Source: Mycobacterium sp. IS-3022
GTDB taxonomy: Bacteria > Actinomycetota > Actinomycetes > Mycobacteriales > Mycobacteriaceae
NCBI RefSeq assembly: GCF_001500065.1
Contig: NZ_LQIN01000012.1
Span: forward strand, 1-64,000
Reading direction: 5' to 3'
DNA: 64,000 nt
The notes under the pieces were generated by a model, which searched no databases, was not told where the DNA came from, and saw nothing but the letters and a program-made list of their open reading frames with translations. Shown here one piece after another: positions 8,706 to 19,276 of the stretch. Each line of letters opens with the position of its first letter. The stretch's first letter is position 1. The translations under genes and the position numbers were made by a program.

Positions 8706-8989
8706 TGGGTCGCAAGCGCCGCCCGCAGCGTCCGCCGCCCCTGCCCGCGCCGCGGCGCGTGGAAACCGGACCGGACGGCTACGAGTACGAGGTCCGGCCG
8801 ATCGCGGCGGCGCGCGCCGTCAAGACATACCGCTGTCCCGGCTGCGACCACGAGATCCGCCCTGGGACAGCACATTTGGTGGTGTTCCCGGCCGACATGG
8901 GGGAGCGGGCCGTCGACGACCGCAGGCACTGGCACACGGCGTGCTGGACGCACCGGGCCACGCGTGGCCCGACCCGCAAGTGGTCTTAG
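8705..8989 (+). CDS. small zinc-ribbon-like protein downstream of nucS
   Basis: This 94-residue basic protein (ortholog of Rv1322) has a CPGCDHEIRPGTAHLVVF segment followed by RRHWHTACW. The C-x2-C and H-x-H-x3-C pattern suggests a single zinc site. Its ATG shares a base with the nucS stop codon, so it is cotranslated with NucS, which makes a role in the same DNA process plausible. No activity is known to me for it. The 3' end overlaps the convergent epimerase gene by four bases. Confidence 0.85.
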   Translation: MGRKRRPQRPPPLPAPRRVETGPDGYEYEVRPIAAARAVKTYRCPGCDHEIRPGTAHLVVFPADMGERAVDDRRHWHTACWTHRATRGPTRKWS

Positions 8990-9465
8990 TGGTCGTGCCC
9001 GTCGGCAGCGGGCTCTACGAGCTCGATGAGGACCCCGCCGGAGTCCTTCGGGTGGACGAAGTTGATCCGCGAGTTCGCGGTGCCGCGCCGCGGCGCGTCG
9101 TACAGCAGCCTCACGCCCTCGTCGCGAAGACGCTCGCTGAGCGCGTCGATGTCACTTGTGCGGTAGGCCAACTGCTGAAGACCGGGACCGCGCTTGTCGA
9201 TGAACTTCGCGATCGTCGAGGTCTCGTCCAGCGGGGCCATCAGCTGGACCTGCGCGCTGCCGACCGGAGCGCCACGCACCGAGAGCATGGCCTCGCGCAC
9301 GCCTTGATCCTCGTTGACCTCCTCGTGCAGGACGATCATCCCGAGCCGGTCGTGGTACCACCTGATTGCGGCGTCCAGATCCGGCACCGCGATCCCCACG
9401 TGATCGATCGCCGTCACGAGTGCGCTCGCGAGCGCCGGACGTGCGTCTACGTGTTCAGTGGTCAT
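8986..9465 (-). CDS. mce: methylmalonyl-CoA epimerase
   Basis: This VOC-fold enzyme (159 residues) interconverts (R)- and (S)-methylmalonyl-CoA in propionate and odd-chain/branched-chain breakdown. Its metal ligands are in IDHVGIAVPDLD, VQLMAPL (Gln), LQQLAYRTSDID (the epimerase Gln at the usual His position) and GVLIELVEP. The ATG at 9465 (MTTEHVDARPALASALVTAI) is chosen; longer readings would run into the fadA4 promoter region. It corresponds to Rv1322A and diverges from fadA4. Confidence 0.9.
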   Translation of the reverse strand: MTTEHVDARPALASALVTAIDHVGIAVPDLDAAIRWYHDRLGMIVLHEEVNEDQGVREAMLSVRGAPVGSAQVQLMAPLDETSTIAKFIDKRGPGLQQLAYRTSDIDALSERLRDEGVRLLYDAPRRGTANSRINFVHPKDSGGVLIELVEPAADGHDH

Positions 9466-9548
9466 AACGTAACGGTAACCTTGAGACAGATGTTTGCGGA
9501 ATGTGTCATGGACCACATATCGATATACCCAGTTTCCGGAGGTAGTAA

Positions 9549-10730
9549 ATGACGACATCGGTGATCGTTGCTGGAGCGCGCACCCCGGTCGGCAAGCTGA
9601 TGGGCTCGCTGAAGGACTTTTCGGGCAGCGATCTCGGGGCCGTCGCGATCAAGGGCGCCCTGGAGAAGGCCCACGTGCCCGCTTCGGCCGTCGAATACGT
9701 GATCATGGGCCAGGTCCTCACGGCCGGCGCCGGGCAGATGCCCGCCAGGCAGGCCGCGGTGGCCGCCGGAATCGGCTGGGACGTCCCCGCACTGACCATC
9801 AACAAGATGTGCCTGTCGGGAATCGACGCCATCGCTCTCGCCGACCAACTGATTCGTGCCGGTGAGTTCGACGTCGTCGTGGCCGGCGGCCAGGAGTCGA
9901 TGACCCAGGCCCCGCACCTGTTGATGAACAGCCGGTCGGGCTACAAGTACGGCGATGTCACCGTGCTCGACCACATGGCTTACGACGGCCTGCACGACGT
10001 GTTCACCGACCAGCCGATGGGTGCGCTCACCGAGCAGCGCAACGAGGTCGATCAGTTCAGCCGTGCCGAACAGGACGAGTTCGCCGCCCGGTCGCACCAG
10101 AAGGCCGCCGCGGCCTGGAAAGACGGCGTCTACGCCGACGAGGTGGTGCCGGTGCACATCCCGCAGCGCAAGGGCGACCCGCTGGAGTTCAACGAAGACG
10201 AAGGCATCCGCGCCAACACCACCGCCGAATCGCTTTCCGGTCTCAAACCGGCATTCCGCAAGGACGGCACCATCACCGCCGGGTCGGCGTCGCAGATCTC
10301 CGATGGCGCCTGCGCGGTCGTCGTGATGAACAAGGCCAAGGCCGAGGAACTGGGGCTGAGCTGGCTGGCGGAGATCGGCGCCCACGGCGTGGTCGCCGGC
10401 CCGGACTCCACCCTGCAGTCGCAGCCGGCCAATGCCATCAGGAAAGCCGTTGCCCGCGAGGGGATTTCGCTCGACCAGCTGGACGTAATCGAGATCAACG
10501 AGGCGTTCTCCGCGGTCGCGCTGGCCTCGATGAAGGAGCTGGGGGTCGATCCGGAGAAGGTCAACGTCAACGGCGGGGCGATCGCGATCGGGCACCCGAT
10601 CGGCATGTCGGGCGCCCGGATCACGCTGCACGCCGCCCTCGAACTGGCCCGCCGTGGGTCCGGCTACGCCGTGGCCGCGCTGTGCGGCGCGGGCGGTCAG
10701 GGCGACGCGCTGATCCTTCGCGCGCCGTAG
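9549..10730 (+). CDS. fadA4: acetyl-CoA C-acetyltransferase (thiolase)
   Basis: FadA4 is a thiolase that condenses two acetyl-CoA or cleaves acetoacetyl-CoA; the ortholog is Rv1323. The 393-residue protein has the nucleophilic Cys in [15 protein letters not shown], the NEAFSAVA segment, the His in [16 protein letters not shown] and the second Cys in [14 protein letters not shown]. The Shine-Dalgarno GGAGG at 9539-9543 precedes the ATG by five bases. Its neighbour, the epimerase, shares short-chain acyl-CoA metabolism. Confidence 0.95.
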   Translation: MTTSVIVAGARTPVGKLMGSLKDFSGSDLGAVAIKGALEKAHVPASAVEYVIMGQVLTAGAGQMPARQAAVAAGIGWDVPALTINKMCLSGIDAIALADQLIRAGEFDVVVAGGQESMTQAPHLLMNSRSGYKYGDVTVLDHMAYDGLHDVFTDQPMGALTEQRNEVDQFSRAEQDEFAARSHQKAAAAWKDGVYADEVVPVHIPQRKGDPLEFNEDEGIRANTTAESLSGLKPAFRKDGTITAGSASQISDGACAVVVMNKAKAEELGLSWLAEIGAHGVVAGPDSTLQSQPANAIRKAVAREGISLDQLDVIEINEAFSAVALASMKELGVDPEKVNVNGGAIAIGHPIGMSGARITLHAALELARRGSGYAVAALCGAGGQGDALILRAP

Positions 10731-10783
10731 CCCTCTACGACGGCGTGTAGTAAACATTCCGGTTTTCGTGCACAATGGCGGCC

Positions 10784-11158
10784 ATGACTGGCGCTTTTGA
10801 TCTGCGGTCCGTTGCCGGATGGTTCCGACTCGTCGCCTTGCTGGAGGCGTTGAGCTGGGTTGGTCTGCTGACCGGGATGTACTTCAAGTACCTCGGCACG
10901 CCGCGCACCGAGGTCGGCGTGCAGGTGTTCGGCATGGCGCACGGGCTGATCTTCGTCGGCTTCGTCGCGGTGGGCCTGCTGGCCGGGATCACCCTCAAGT
11001 GGGCGCCCGGCACGTGGTTGCTGGCGATACTGGCGAGCATCCTGCCGCTGGCGAGTGTGATCTTCGTCATCTGGGCGGATCGCACCGGTCGGATGGGCGT
11101 CGTGCCCGCTGTCGCGAGCATGTCGCAACCGGGGCGGTCGATCCCGGAAACGACGTGA
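10784..11158 (+). CDS. DUF3817 integral membrane protein
   Basis: This 124-residue protein has three or four predicted membrane helices (FRLVALLEALSWVGLLTGMY, FGMAHGLIFVGFVAVGLLAG, WLLAILASILPLASVIFVIW). It belongs to the DUF3817 family by the FRxVAxxExxSWxxLL start and a central MAHG segment; a second member lies at 34784-35116. No function is known. The ATG at 10784 is preferred to the in-frame ATG at 10775 (MAAMTGAF), but neither has a strong ribosome-binding site. It sits between fadA4 and the thioredoxin-like gene, 13 bases before the latter. Confidence 0.8.
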   Translation: MTGAFDLRSVAGWFRLVALLEALSWVGLLTGMYFKYLGTPRTEVGVQVFGMAHGLIFVGFVAVGLLAGITLKWAPGTWLLAILASILPLASVIFVIWADRTGRMGVVPAVASMSQPGRSIPETT

Positions 11159-11171
11159 CAAACTTGATCGC

Positions 11172-12065
11172 GTGAGTCGTCCACGCCCTTCCATCGCGGC
11201 CTCCATGGCCGGTGCGGTTGACCTGTCCGCTCTCAAACAGCGGCCCTCGACGAACGACGGTGGCTCGTCGGCTCCGGCCGGTGGAGTGGAGATCACCGAA
11301 ACCAATCTCGAAGACGAGGTGCTGGTCCGGTCCAGCCAGGTTCCCGTCGTCGTACTGCTTTGGTCACCGCGTAGCGATGCCAGTGTCCAACTGGGTGATG
11401 CGCTTGCCGAACTGGCCACCGCCGACGGTGGCAAGTGGTCGCTGGCGACGGTCAACGTCGACGTCGTACCGAGAGTGGCGCAGATGTTCGGCGTGCAGGC
11501 GATCCCGACGGTGGTGGCGCTGGCCGCCGGACAACCGCTGTCCAGCTTCCAGGGCATGCAGCCGCCCGAACAGCTGCGCCGGTGGATCGACTCGCTGTTG
11601 AACGCCGTCGCGGGCAAGCTGCCCGGCACCGGCGAGGCGGATGTAGCCGAGGAGGTCGATCCCGCAGTCGCGCAAGCCCGGGCGTATCTGGACGCCGGTG
11701 ACTTCGACGCCGCTCGCGCGGCGTACCAGGCGATTCTGGACGGCAATCCCAATCACGCCGAAGCCAAGGGCGCCGTGCGTCAGATCGACTTCCTGCAACG
11801 CGCGACTTCCCGGGACCCCGGTGTGATCACCGCCGCCGACGCGGCACCCGACGACATCGAAGCGGCGTTCGCCGCCGCCGACGTCGAAATGCTGCAGCAG
11901 AACGTCGCAGCCGCCTTCGATCGGCTCATCGGCCTGGTCAAGCGGACCTCCGGCGACGACCGCACCAAGGTGCGCACGCGGTTGATCGAGTTGTTCGACC
12001 TGTTCGATCCTTCCGATCCCGAGGTCATCGAAGGCCGCCGCAAGCTGGCCAACGCGCTGTACTGA
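11172..12065 (+). CDS. thioredoxin-like/TPR chaperone-type protein (CnoX-like)
   Basis: The 297-residue product has an N-terminal thioredoxin fold (residues about 40-140) and a C-terminal TPR-like helical region (AQARAYLDAGDFDAARAAYQ onward). This layout is that of E. coli CnoX (YbbN), a holdase that works with GroEL. The redox motif is absent: LLWSPRSDAS replaces WCGPC, so it cannot be a CXXC oxidoreductase, in line with actinobacterial members such as Rv1324. The cis-Pro region is present (AIPTVVAL). It starts with GTG. Confidence 0.9.
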   Translation: MSRPRPSIAASMAGAVDLSALKQRPSTNDGGSSAPAGGVEITETNLEDEVLVRSSQVPVVVLLWSPRSDASVQLGDALAELATADGGKWSLATVNVDVVPRVAQMFGVQAIPTVVALAAGQPLSSFQGMQPPEQLRRWIDSLLNAVAGKLPGTGEADVAEEVDPAVAQARAYLDAGDFDAARAAYQAILDGNPNHAEAKGAVRQIDFLQRATSRDPGVITAADAAPDDIEAAFAAADVEMLQQNVAAAFDRLIGLVKRTSGDDRTKVRTRLIELFDLFDPSDPEVIEGRRKLANALY

Positions 12066-12141
12066 CTCGCGGCGTGCGCCGAGACTGCGGGGAGATCGCG
12101 ATTTCGGCGCAGACTCCTTCGATCTGTGAGCAGTTTCGGCG

Positions 12142-14364
12142 TCAGGATTGCGCCCCGGGTTCGTATTCAAACCACAGGGCGGCCAGCGGGGGTAGCACCA
12201 TGACGGCCGACGCGGGCCGGCCGTGCCACGGCTCGTCGGTTGCTTCAACGGCGCCGTAGTTGCCGATGCCCGACCCGCTGTAGATGTCGGCGTCGGTGTT
12301 GAGCACTTCGCGCCAGATGCCGGCGTGCGGCAGGCCGAGCCGATAGCGGGTGTGCTCGGTGCCCGCGAAGTTGAACACACACGCCAGCACGGAGCCGTCG
12401 TCGCCGTAGCGCAGGAAGCTCAGCACGTTGTTGGCCGAGTCGTTGGCGTCGATCCAGGAGTACCCCTCCGGGCGGGTGTCCTGCGACCACAGGGCCCGCC
12501 GGCTGCGGTAGATGCCGTTGATGTCGTGCACCATGCGCTGGATGCCGGTCGAGAACCCGTTCTCATCGAGTTGGTACCAGTCCACACCCCGTTCCTCGGA
12601 CCATTCGGCGCGCTGGCCGAACTCCTGGCCCATGAACAACAACTGCTTGCCCGGATGCGCCCACTGATAGGCCAACAGGCTGCGCAACCCGGCCGCCTTG
12701 TTGTGGTCGTTCCCCGGCATCCGGCCCCACAGCGTGCCCTTGCCGTGCACCACCTCGTCGTGGCTGATCGGCAGCACGTAGTTCTCGCTGAACGCATAGA
12801 GCATCGAGAACGTGATCTCGTGATGGTGGTAGCTGCGGTGGATCGGATCGCGCTTGATGAACTCCAGGGTGTCGTTCATCCAGCCCATGTTCCACTTCAT
12901 CGAAAACCCCAGGCCGCCAAGGTTCGTCGGCCTGGTGACGCCGGGCCATGAGGTGGACTCCTCGGCGATCGTCACGATGCCGGGCGCGGCCTTGTGTACG
13001 GTCGCGTTCATCTCCTGAAGGAACTGCACGGCTTCGAGGTTCTCGCGGCCGCCGTATATGTTCGGTGTCCACCCGCCCTCCGGCCGCGAGTAGTCCAGGT
13101 AGAGCATCGAGGCGACCGCGTCGACCCGCAGCCCGTCGATGTGGAATTCCTGCAACCAGTACAGCGCGTTGGCCACCAGAAAGTTGCGTACCTCGTTGCG
13201 ACCGAAGTCGAATACGTAGGTGCCCCAGTCCAACTGCTCGCCGCGCCGCGGATCGGAGTGCTCGTAGAGGGCGGTGCCGTCGAAGCGGCCGAGGGCCCAG
13301 GCGTCCTTGGGGAAGTGGGCCGGCACCCAGTCCATGATCACGCCGATGCCGGCCTGGTGCAGCGTGTCGACCAGGTGGCGGAACTCGTCGGGCGTACCCA
13401 GCCGCGACGTCGGCGCGTAATACGACGTGACCTGGTAGCCCCAGGAACCGCCGAAGGGATGCTCGGCGACCGGCATCAATTCGACGTGGGTGAACCCCTT
13501 CTCGACGACGTACTGGGTGAGCTGCGCAGCGAGATCTCGATAGTTCAGGCCGGGCCGCCACGACATCAGATGCACTTCGAGGGTGCTCATCGGCTCGAAC
13601 ACCGGGTTCTGGTTGGCGCGCTTGGCCATCCAGTCCTGGTCCTGCCAGGTGTATTCGCTCAGGGTCACCTTCGACGCCGTCTTGGGCGGGACCTCGGTGG
13701 CGAAGGCCATTGGGTCGGCGCGGTCGCTGACCGACCCGTCGGCACCGTGGATGCGGAATTTGTACAGCCCGCCGATCTGGAAACCCGGCCAGAACACCTC
13801 CCACACACCGGTCGAGCCGAGCGCCCGCAGCTGGGCTTCGTTGCCGTCCCAGTGGTTGAACTCGCCGATCAGGGTGACGCCCTTGGCGTTCGGCGCCCAC
13901 ACCGCGAACGAGACACCTTCGACGACGCCGTCGGGCGTGGTGTAGCGGCGGGGATGCGCGCCGAGGATCTCCCACAGCCGCTCGTGGCGGCCCTCGGCGA
14001 ACAGGTGCAGATCCATCTCCCCGAGCGTGGGCAAAAAGCGGTACGCGTCGGCCACCGTGTGCACTTGGGTCGAGCCGTTGCTGCCGGGGTAGTGCACCTC
14101 GAGCCGGTAGTCGGCCAGCCCGGTGAACGGCAGCGCCACCGCGAACAACCCGGATTCGATGTGCTGGAACACATATCTCTCGCCACCGACGAGCGCCACC
14201 ACCTCCACCGCATGCGGGCGATAGGCCCGGATCACGGTGTGGTCGTCGTACTCATGGGCCCCCAGCACCGCGTGCGGGTCGTGGTGTTCACCGGCAAGCA
14301 GCCGGTTCAGGTCGGCGGTGTGCGGCCGCAGATGCGGGCTGCTCGCCTGTTTGGTCTGCGTCAT
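12142..14364 (-). CDS. glgB: 1,4-alpha-glucan branching enzyme
   Basis: GlgB makes alpha-1,6 branches in glycogen-like alpha-glucan. The 740-residue GH13 protein has a duplicated N-terminal beta-sandwich (CBM48), an (alpha/beta)8 barrel and a C-terminal beta domain. Catalytic features are [18 protein letters not shown] (nucleophile Asp), [13 protein letters not shown] (acid/base Glu) and [11 protein letters not shown]. The gene is four bases downstream of glgE and must be in the same operon, as Rv1326c-Rv1327c. The intergenic region after its stop (12066-12141) contains TGCGCCGA and TCGGCGCA arms that may form a terminator for both convergent genes. Confidence 0.97.
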   Translation of the reverse strand: MTQTKQASSPHLRPHTADLNRLLAGEHHDPHAVLGAHEYDDHTVIRAYRPHAVEVVALVGGERYVFQHIESGLFAVALPFTGLADYRLEVHYPGSNGSTQVHTVADAYRFLPTLGEMDLHLFAEGRHERLWEILGAHPRRYTTPDGVVEGVSFAVWAPNAKGVTLIGEFNHWDGNEAQLRALGSTGVWEVFWPGFQIGGLYKFRIHGADGSVSDRADPMAFATEVPPKTASKVTLSEYTWQDQDWMAKRANQNPVFEPMSTLEVHLMSWRPGLNYRDLAAQLTQYVVEKGFTHVELMPVAEHPFGGSWGYQVTSYYAPTSRLGTPDEFRHLVDTLHQAGIGVIMDWVPAHFPKDAWALGRFDGTALYEHSDPRRGEQLDWGTYVFDFGRNEVRNFLVANALYWLQEFHIDGLRVDAVASMLYLDYSRPEGGWTPNIYGGRENLEAVQFLQEMNATVHKAAPGIVTIAEESTSWPGVTRPTNLGGLGFSMKWNMGWMNDTLEFIKRDPIHRSYHHHEITFSMLYAFSENYVLPISHDEVVHGKGTLWGRMPGNDHNKAAGLRSLLAYQWAHPGKQLLFMGQEFGQRAEWSEERGVDWYQLDENGFSTGIQRMVHDINGIYRSRRALWSQDTRPEGYSWIDANDSANNVLSFLRYGDDGSVLACVFNFAGTEHTRYRLGLPHAGIWREVLNTDADIYSGSGIGNYGAVEATDEPWHGRPASAVMVLPPLAALWFEYEPGAQS

Positions 14365-14368
14365 GTCG

Positions 14369-16456
14369 TCACTCCCTACGCAGTAGGTTGAGTCGTTGGT
14401 CGCCGGGCACCTGCGGCATGTTCAAGATGTGCGCCACCGCACGTACCGGGTCGAGGCGCACGTAATTCGCCTGCCCCCATTGATATTCGTCGCCGGTGAT
14501 CTCATCGCGCACCCAGAACCGGTCGTAGGGCTCCATCCCGAGCGCCGGCATGTCTAGCCACAGTGTGGCCTCCTCGGGGCCGAACGGATTGAGGGTGACC
14601 ACCACCAACACCTGGTCTCCGGTCGCCGGATCGAACTTGCTGTAGGCCACCAGCGCGTCGTTGTCGACGTGATGGAACGTGATGGTGCGCAACTGGTGCA
14701 GCGCAGGATGCAGCTTGCGAATCTCGTTGAGCCGAGCGATGAACGGTTCCAGTGATTCGCCGTCGGCCAGTGCGGCGTCGAAGTCGCGGGGGCGAAGTTC
14801 ATACTTCTCGGAGTTGAGGTACTCCTCGCTGCCCTCTCGTACCGGGCGGTGTTCGTAGAGTTCATAGCCCGAGTACACGCCCCACGCCGAACTCATCGTC
14901 GATGCCAACACCGCGCGGATCGCGAACATGCCGGGACCGCCGTGCTGGAGGCTCTCGTGCAGGATGTCGGGCGTGTTCACGAACAGGTTTGGGCACGCAT
15001 AGTCGGCGTGTTCGGCGATCTGCTCGCCGAACTCGACGATCTCCCACTTCGCCGTGCGCCAGGTGAAGTACGAATACGACTGCGTGAAGCCGAGTTTCGC
15101 CAACCCGTACAGGCGCGCCGGGCGGGTGAACGCCTCGGAGAGGAACACCACGTCCGGGTGCTCGTTCTTCACCTTTGCGATCAGCCAGGCCCAGAAGTTC
15201 GGCGGCTTGGTGTGCGGGTTGTCCACCCGGAAAACCTTGACGCCGTGCGAGATCCAGTGCCGAACCACCCGCAGCACCTCCTCATAGAGGCCGGCCGGGT
15301 CGTTGTCGAAGTTCAGCGGATAGATGTCCTGGTACTTCTTGGGCGGGTTCTCCGCATAGGCGATGGTGCCGTCGGGCAGCACCGTGAACCACTCCGGATG
15401 GGCCTTGGCCCACGGGTGGTCGGGGGCGCATTGCAGCGCGAGGTCGAGCGCCACCTCCATGCCTTCGTCGCGAGCCGCGGCGACGAAGTCGTCGAAGTCG
15501 TCGATGGTGCCCAGCTCCGGATGGACAGCGTCGTGACCACCCTCGTCGCTGCCGATCGCCCACGGTGAGCCGACGTCGTTGGGCGCGGCGGTCACGCTGT
15601 TGTTGCGGCCCTTGCGGTGCACCTTCCCGATCGGGTGGATCGGCGGCAGGTAGACCACGTCGAAGCCCATCCGGGCGATGCGGGGCAGCGCCTTGGTGGC
15701 GGTCGCAAAGGTGCCGTGGATCGGGTTGCCCTTGCGGTCCCAGCCGCCAGTGGAGCGGGGAAAGAACTCGTACCACGCGCTGAACCGTGCTTCCGGGCGG
15801 TCCACCCAGATCCCGTACTGCTCGCCGCGGGTGAGCAACTCGCGCAACGGATACTCGTCCAGCAGCGTGGTGACCTCCGGTGCCAGCGCTGCGCCGGCGC
15901 GGCTGAACGGGTCGCCGGGTTGACGCAGTCGCGCCGCCGCCTCGATGAGCGGATAGCGGTGCTGACGCGGCACCCCGGTCGAGGCGCGTTCCAGCAGCCG
16001 GGCGCCGATCAGCAGGTCGTTGGACAGTTCCGACTCGCTTTGACCCGCATCGAGCTTGGCGGTCACGTTCTTGCGCCAGGTGGCCACCGGATCACCCCAG
16101 CCGTCGACCCGGAAGGTCCACAGCCCGGTGCAGTCGGGGGTGAACGCACCGTGGAATACGTCGGGCGTTCTGCCCGCTGCCATCGGCAGGTGCTTGGGCC
16201 GCTTGCGCGGTGTGGCGCCGAGGACCGTCTCGATGGGCACAGCCTCGGCGGACTGGGCCAGCCCGGGAGGGTCGTCGGCGAACTGAGGGTATGCGGAGCC
16301 GTGGTAGCGCACCACCAGTGTGGCCGCGACCGCGTCGTGGCCTTCTCGCCAGACCGTCGCAGCGATCGGAACGATCTCGCCGACGACCGCCTTGGCCGGA
16401 TAGCGTCCACCGGAGACAACAGGCTGGACGTCATCGATCTCGATACGACCGGCCAC
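14369..16456 (-). CDS. glgE: alpha-1,4-glucan:maltose-1-phosphate maltosyltransferase
   Basis: GlgE extends alpha-glucan with maltosyl units from maltose-1-phosphate, linking trehalose (via TreS/Pep2) to glucan. The 695-residue GH13_3 enzyme shows the N-terminal domain, [20 protein letters not shown] (donor-site loop), the nucleophile in [17 protein letters not shown], the general acid in [15 protein letters not shown] and [14 protein letters not shown]. The start is GTG at 16456 with AGGAG seven bases upstream; a GC hairpin (GCGGCCC/GGGCCGC) lies at 16478-16496 upstream. It heads the glgE-glgB operon and is divergent from glgP. GlgE loss is toxic in M. tuberculosis through maltose-1-phosphate build-up. 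Confidence 0.97.
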   Translation of the reverse strand: MAGRIEIDDVQPVVSGGRYPAKAVVGEIVPIAATVWREGHDAVAATLVVRYHGSAYPQFADDPPGLAQSAEAVPIETVLGATPRKRPKHLPMAAGRTPDVFHGAFTPDCTGLWTFRVDGWGDPVATWRKNVTAKLDAGQSESELSNDLLIGARLLERASTGVPRQHRYPLIEAAARLRQPGDPFSRAGAALAPEVTTLLDEYPLRELLTRGEQYGIWVDRPEARFSAWYEFFPRSTGGWDRKGNPIHGTFATATKALPRIARMGFDVVYLPPIHPIGKVHRKGRNNSVTAAPNDVGSPWAIGSDEGGHDAVHPELGTIDDFDDFVAAARDEGMEVALDLALQCAPDHPWAKAHPEWFTVLPDGTIAYAENPPKKYQDIYPLNFDNDPAGLYEEVLRVVRHWISHGVKVFRVDNPHTKPPNFWAWLIAKVKNEHPDVVFLSEAFTRPARLYGLAKLGFTQSYSYFTWRTAKWEIVEFGEQIAEHADYACPNLFVNTPDILHESLQHGGPGMFAIRAVLASTMSSAWGVYSGYELYEHRPVREGSEEYLNSEKYELRPRDFDAALADGESLEPFIARLNEIRKLHPALHQLRTITFHHVDNDALVAYSKFDPATGDQVLVVVTLNPFGPEEATLWLDMPALGMEPYDRFWVRDEITGDEYQWGQANYVRLDPVRAVAHILNMPQVPGDQRLNLLRRE

Positions 16457-16651
16457 CTACCAACTCCTCACACCCACGCGGCCCGATGGGGCCGCTGTGT
16501 CGTCTGGTCAACTCACAGTCAACTTCAATAAGCCTCGTCGCGCCCTATACCCACGCTAGTGCGCAGCCCAACCCAAAGCCGACCAAGCAGTCCGAACGCC
16601 AGGCCTGCGGGACGCCGGATTGTCAGTAAGGTTGTGTCGCGTGATAGCCCG

Positions 16652-19276
16652 ATGAAAGCGCTGAGAAGGTTCACCGTCCGCGCACATCTGCCCGACCGGC
16701 TGGCCGCGCTGGGACGGCTTTCGATCAACCTGCGCTGGTCCTGGGATCGGCCGACGCAGGATCTGTTCGAGTCGATGGATCCCGAGCTGTGGAAGCAGGT
16801 GGGCTGCGATCCGGTGGGCCTGCTGGGTCAGATCAACCCCGGGCGGCTGGACGAACTGGCGGTCGACGAGGCGTTCCTGAACCGCCTCGACGAGTTGGCC
16901 GCCGATCTCGACGACTACCTGAGCCGGCCGCTGTGGTACCAGCAGGAGATCGAAGACGGTGCGCAACTGCCCAACGGCATCGCGTACTTCTCGATGGAGT
17001 TCGGGGTGGCCGAGTCGCTACCGAACTACTCGGGCGGCCTCGGCATCCTCGCGGGCGACCACCTCAAGGCGGCATCCGATCTGGGCCTACCGCTGATCGC
17101 CGTCGGGCTGCTGTACCGGTCGGGTTATTTCCGGCAGTCGCTGACCGCCGACGGCTGGCAGCACGAGAGCTACCCGGCCCTGGATCCGCAGGGCCTACCA
17201 CTTCGGCTGCTCACCGACCGGGACGGCCGGCCGGTCCTGCTCTCTGTGGCGATGCCGAGCGAGAACCGCCATGACAACCAACTGCGGGCCCGGGTATGGA
17301 TCGCACAGGTGGGCCGAATTCCCTTGCTGCTGTTGGATTCCGACGTCCCGGAGAACGACCACGACCTGCGCGGCGTGACCGACCGCCTCTACGGCGGCGA
17401 CCAGGAGCACCGGATCAAGCAGGAGATCCTCGCCGGCATCGGCGGGGTCCGGGCGATCCGGGCGTTCATCGAGTTGGAGGGTAGGCCCTCGCCGGAGGTG
17501 TTCCACATGAACGAGGGGCACGCGGGCTTCCTCGGTGTCGAGCGCATCCGTGAACTCATCGACGCCGGGCTCGACTTCGACACCGCGCTGACGGTGGTGC
17601 GCTCGTCGACGGTGTTCACCACGCACACTCCGGTGCCCGCGGGCATCGACCGGTTCCCGGTGGAGATGGTCCGCCGCTACTTCGGCGGGTCTTCCGATGG
17701 ACCGTCGGGCGCGATGTCACGGCTGCTGCCCGGTGTCCCGCTCGACCGCATCATCGCCTTCGGCGAAGAGGACGACCCGGACAAGTTCAACATGGCGCAC
17801 ATGGGGCTGCGGCTGGCCCAGCGCGCCAACGGTGTGTCGCTGTTACATGGCAACGTCAGCCGGCACATGTTCAACGAACTGTGGCCCGGCTTCGACCCCG
17901 ACGAGGTGCCGATCGGCTCGATCACGAACGGTGTGCACGCGCCGACATGGGCGGCGCCGCAATGGCTGGAACTCGCCAACGAGCTGCTCGACAGCGAGGA
18001 TCTGAGCCGCGCGCGAGAACCCGCGGTGTGGGAGCGGCTGCAGCAGGTCGACACCGGTCATCTGTGGTGGATCCGGTCGCAGCTGCGTGAGCAACTCGTC
18101 CAGGACGTGCGCGCGAGGCTACGCCGCTCCTTTCTGGAACGTGGGGCGGCGGAAGCCGAATTGGGTTGGATCGCAAACGCATTCGACCCTGGCGTGCTGA
18201 CGATCGGGTTCGCCCGGCGGGTCCCGACCTACAAGCGGCTGACGCTGATGCTGCGTGACCCCGAGCGGTTGGAGCGACTGCTGCTCGACGAGGAGCGGCC
18301 GGTTCAGCTGATCGTCGCCGGCAAGTCCCATCCCGCCGACGACGGCGGCAAGGCGCTGATCCAGCAGGTGGTGAAGTTCGCCGACCGGCCGGAGGTACGG
18401 CACCGGATCGCATTCTTGCCCGACTACGACATGTCGATGGCACGCCAGCTGTACTGGGGCTGCGATGTGTGGCTGAACAACCCGCTGCGACCGCTGGAGG
18501 CCTGCGGCACGTCCGGCATGAAGAGTGCACTCAACGGCGGTCTGAACCTGTCGATCCGCGATGGGTGGTGGGACGAGTGGTACGACGGCGAGAACGGCTG
18601 GGAGATCCCGACCGCCGACGGTCTCGCCGACGAGAACCGGCGCGACGATCTCGAGGCGGCCGCACTCTACGACCTGCTCGAAACCTCGGTGGCGCCGAAG
18701 TTCTACGACCGTGACGAGCGCGGCATCCCCACCCGGTGGGTGGAGATGGTGCGGCACACGCTGATCGTGCTCGGGCCGAAGCTGCTGGCATCGCGGATGG
18801 TCCGCGACTACACCGAGGAGTATTACGCGCCCGCGGCCGAGTCGCTGCGCAGAACCGTCGAGCCCGGTGCGGACGGTGAGCCGTTCGGCGCCGCGCGGGA
18901 GCTGGCCGCCTTCCGGCTGCGCGCGCAGGAGTCGTGGCCGAAGATCCAGATCACCGACGTCGACAGCTACGGCTTGCCCGACACGCCACTGTTGGGCTCG
19001 GAGCTCACGCTGACCGCCAAGGTCCATCTGGCGGGACTGCGGCCCGACGAGGTCGTGGTGCAGGCTGTCCTCGGCCGCGTCGACGCCGGCGACCAGCTCG
19101 TCGATCCGGTGACCGTGCCGATGGTGCACACCGGAACCGCCGACGGCGGCAACGAGGTGTTCTCCGCGTCGGCCCCGTTGCCTGTCGCCGGTCCCGTGGG
19201 TTACACCGTCCGGGTGTTGCCGCACCACCCGCTGCTGGCCGGCGACAACGAGCTCGGTCTCGTCACTCTCGCGTGA
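16652..19276 (+). CDS. glgP: alpha-glucan phosphorylase
   Basis: GlgP releases glucose-1-phosphate from alpha-glucan. The 874-residue PLP enzyme is of the short actinobacterial/archaeal type (ortholog Rv1328). The PLP lysine is in EACGTSGMKSALNGGLNLSI; the phosphate region includes GFARRVPTYKRLTLM, and FHMNEGHAGFLGVER is typical. The ATG at 16652 (MKALRRFTVRAHLPDRLAAL) is used rather than the upstream in-frame ATG, which would add 31 Arg/Ser/Pro-rich residues. A TAAGGT -10 box at 16627-16632 predicts a leader of about 13 bases. It is coupled to the downstream propeller gene by a GTGA overlap. Confidence 0.95.
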   Translation: MKALRRFTVRAHLPDRLAALGRLSINLRWSWDRPTQDLFESMDPELWKQVGCDPVGLLGQINPGRLDELAVDEAFLNRLDELAADLDDYLSRPLWYQQEIEDGAQLPNGIAYFSMEFGVAESLPNYSGGLGILAGDHLKAASDLGLPLIAVGLLYRSGYFRQSLTADGWQHESYPALDPQGLPLRLLTDRDGRPVLLSVAMPSENRHDNQLRARVWIAQVGRIPLLLLDSDVPENDHDLRGVTDRLYGGDQEHRIKQEILAGIGGVRAIRAFIELEGRPSPEVFHMNEGHAGFLGVERIRELIDAGLDFDTALTVVRSSTVFTTHTPVPAGIDRFPVEMVRRYFGGSSDGPSGAMSRLLPGVPLDRIIAFGEEDDPDKFNMAHMGLRLAQRANGVSLLHGNVSRHMFNELWPGFDPDEVPIGSITNGVHAPTWAAPQWLELANELLDSEDLSRAREPAVWERLQQVDTGHLWWIRSQLREQLVQDVRARLRRSFLERGAAEAELGWIANAFDPGVLTIGFARRVPTYKRLTLMLRDPERLERLLLDEERPVQLIVAGKSHPADDGGKALIQQVVKFADRPEVRHRIAFLPDYDMSMARQLYWGCDVWLNNPLRPLEACGTSGMKSALNGGLNLSIRDGWWDEWYDGENGWEIPTADGLADENRRDDLEAAALYDLLETSVAPKFYDRDERGIPTRWVEMVRHTLIVLGPKLLASRMVRDYTEEYYAPAAESLRRTVEPGADGEPFGAARELAAFRLRAQESWPKIQITDVDSYGLPDTPLLGSELTLTAKVHLAGLRPDEVVVQAVLGRVDAGDQLVDPVTVPMVHTGTADGGNEVFSASAPLPVAGPVGYTVRVLPHHPLLAGDNELGLVTLA

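Noticed and set aside
12994..14391. Long open frames opposite glgB, glgE, fadA4, glgP and other genes
   Set aside because: They are mirror frames produced by high GC content, rich in Arg/His/Gly, without ribosome-binding sites or family motifs.
16478..16496. GC-rich hairpin upstream of glgE as a riboswitch
   Set aside because: A single seven-base stem with a short loop is too simple, and no known riboswitch core is visible.
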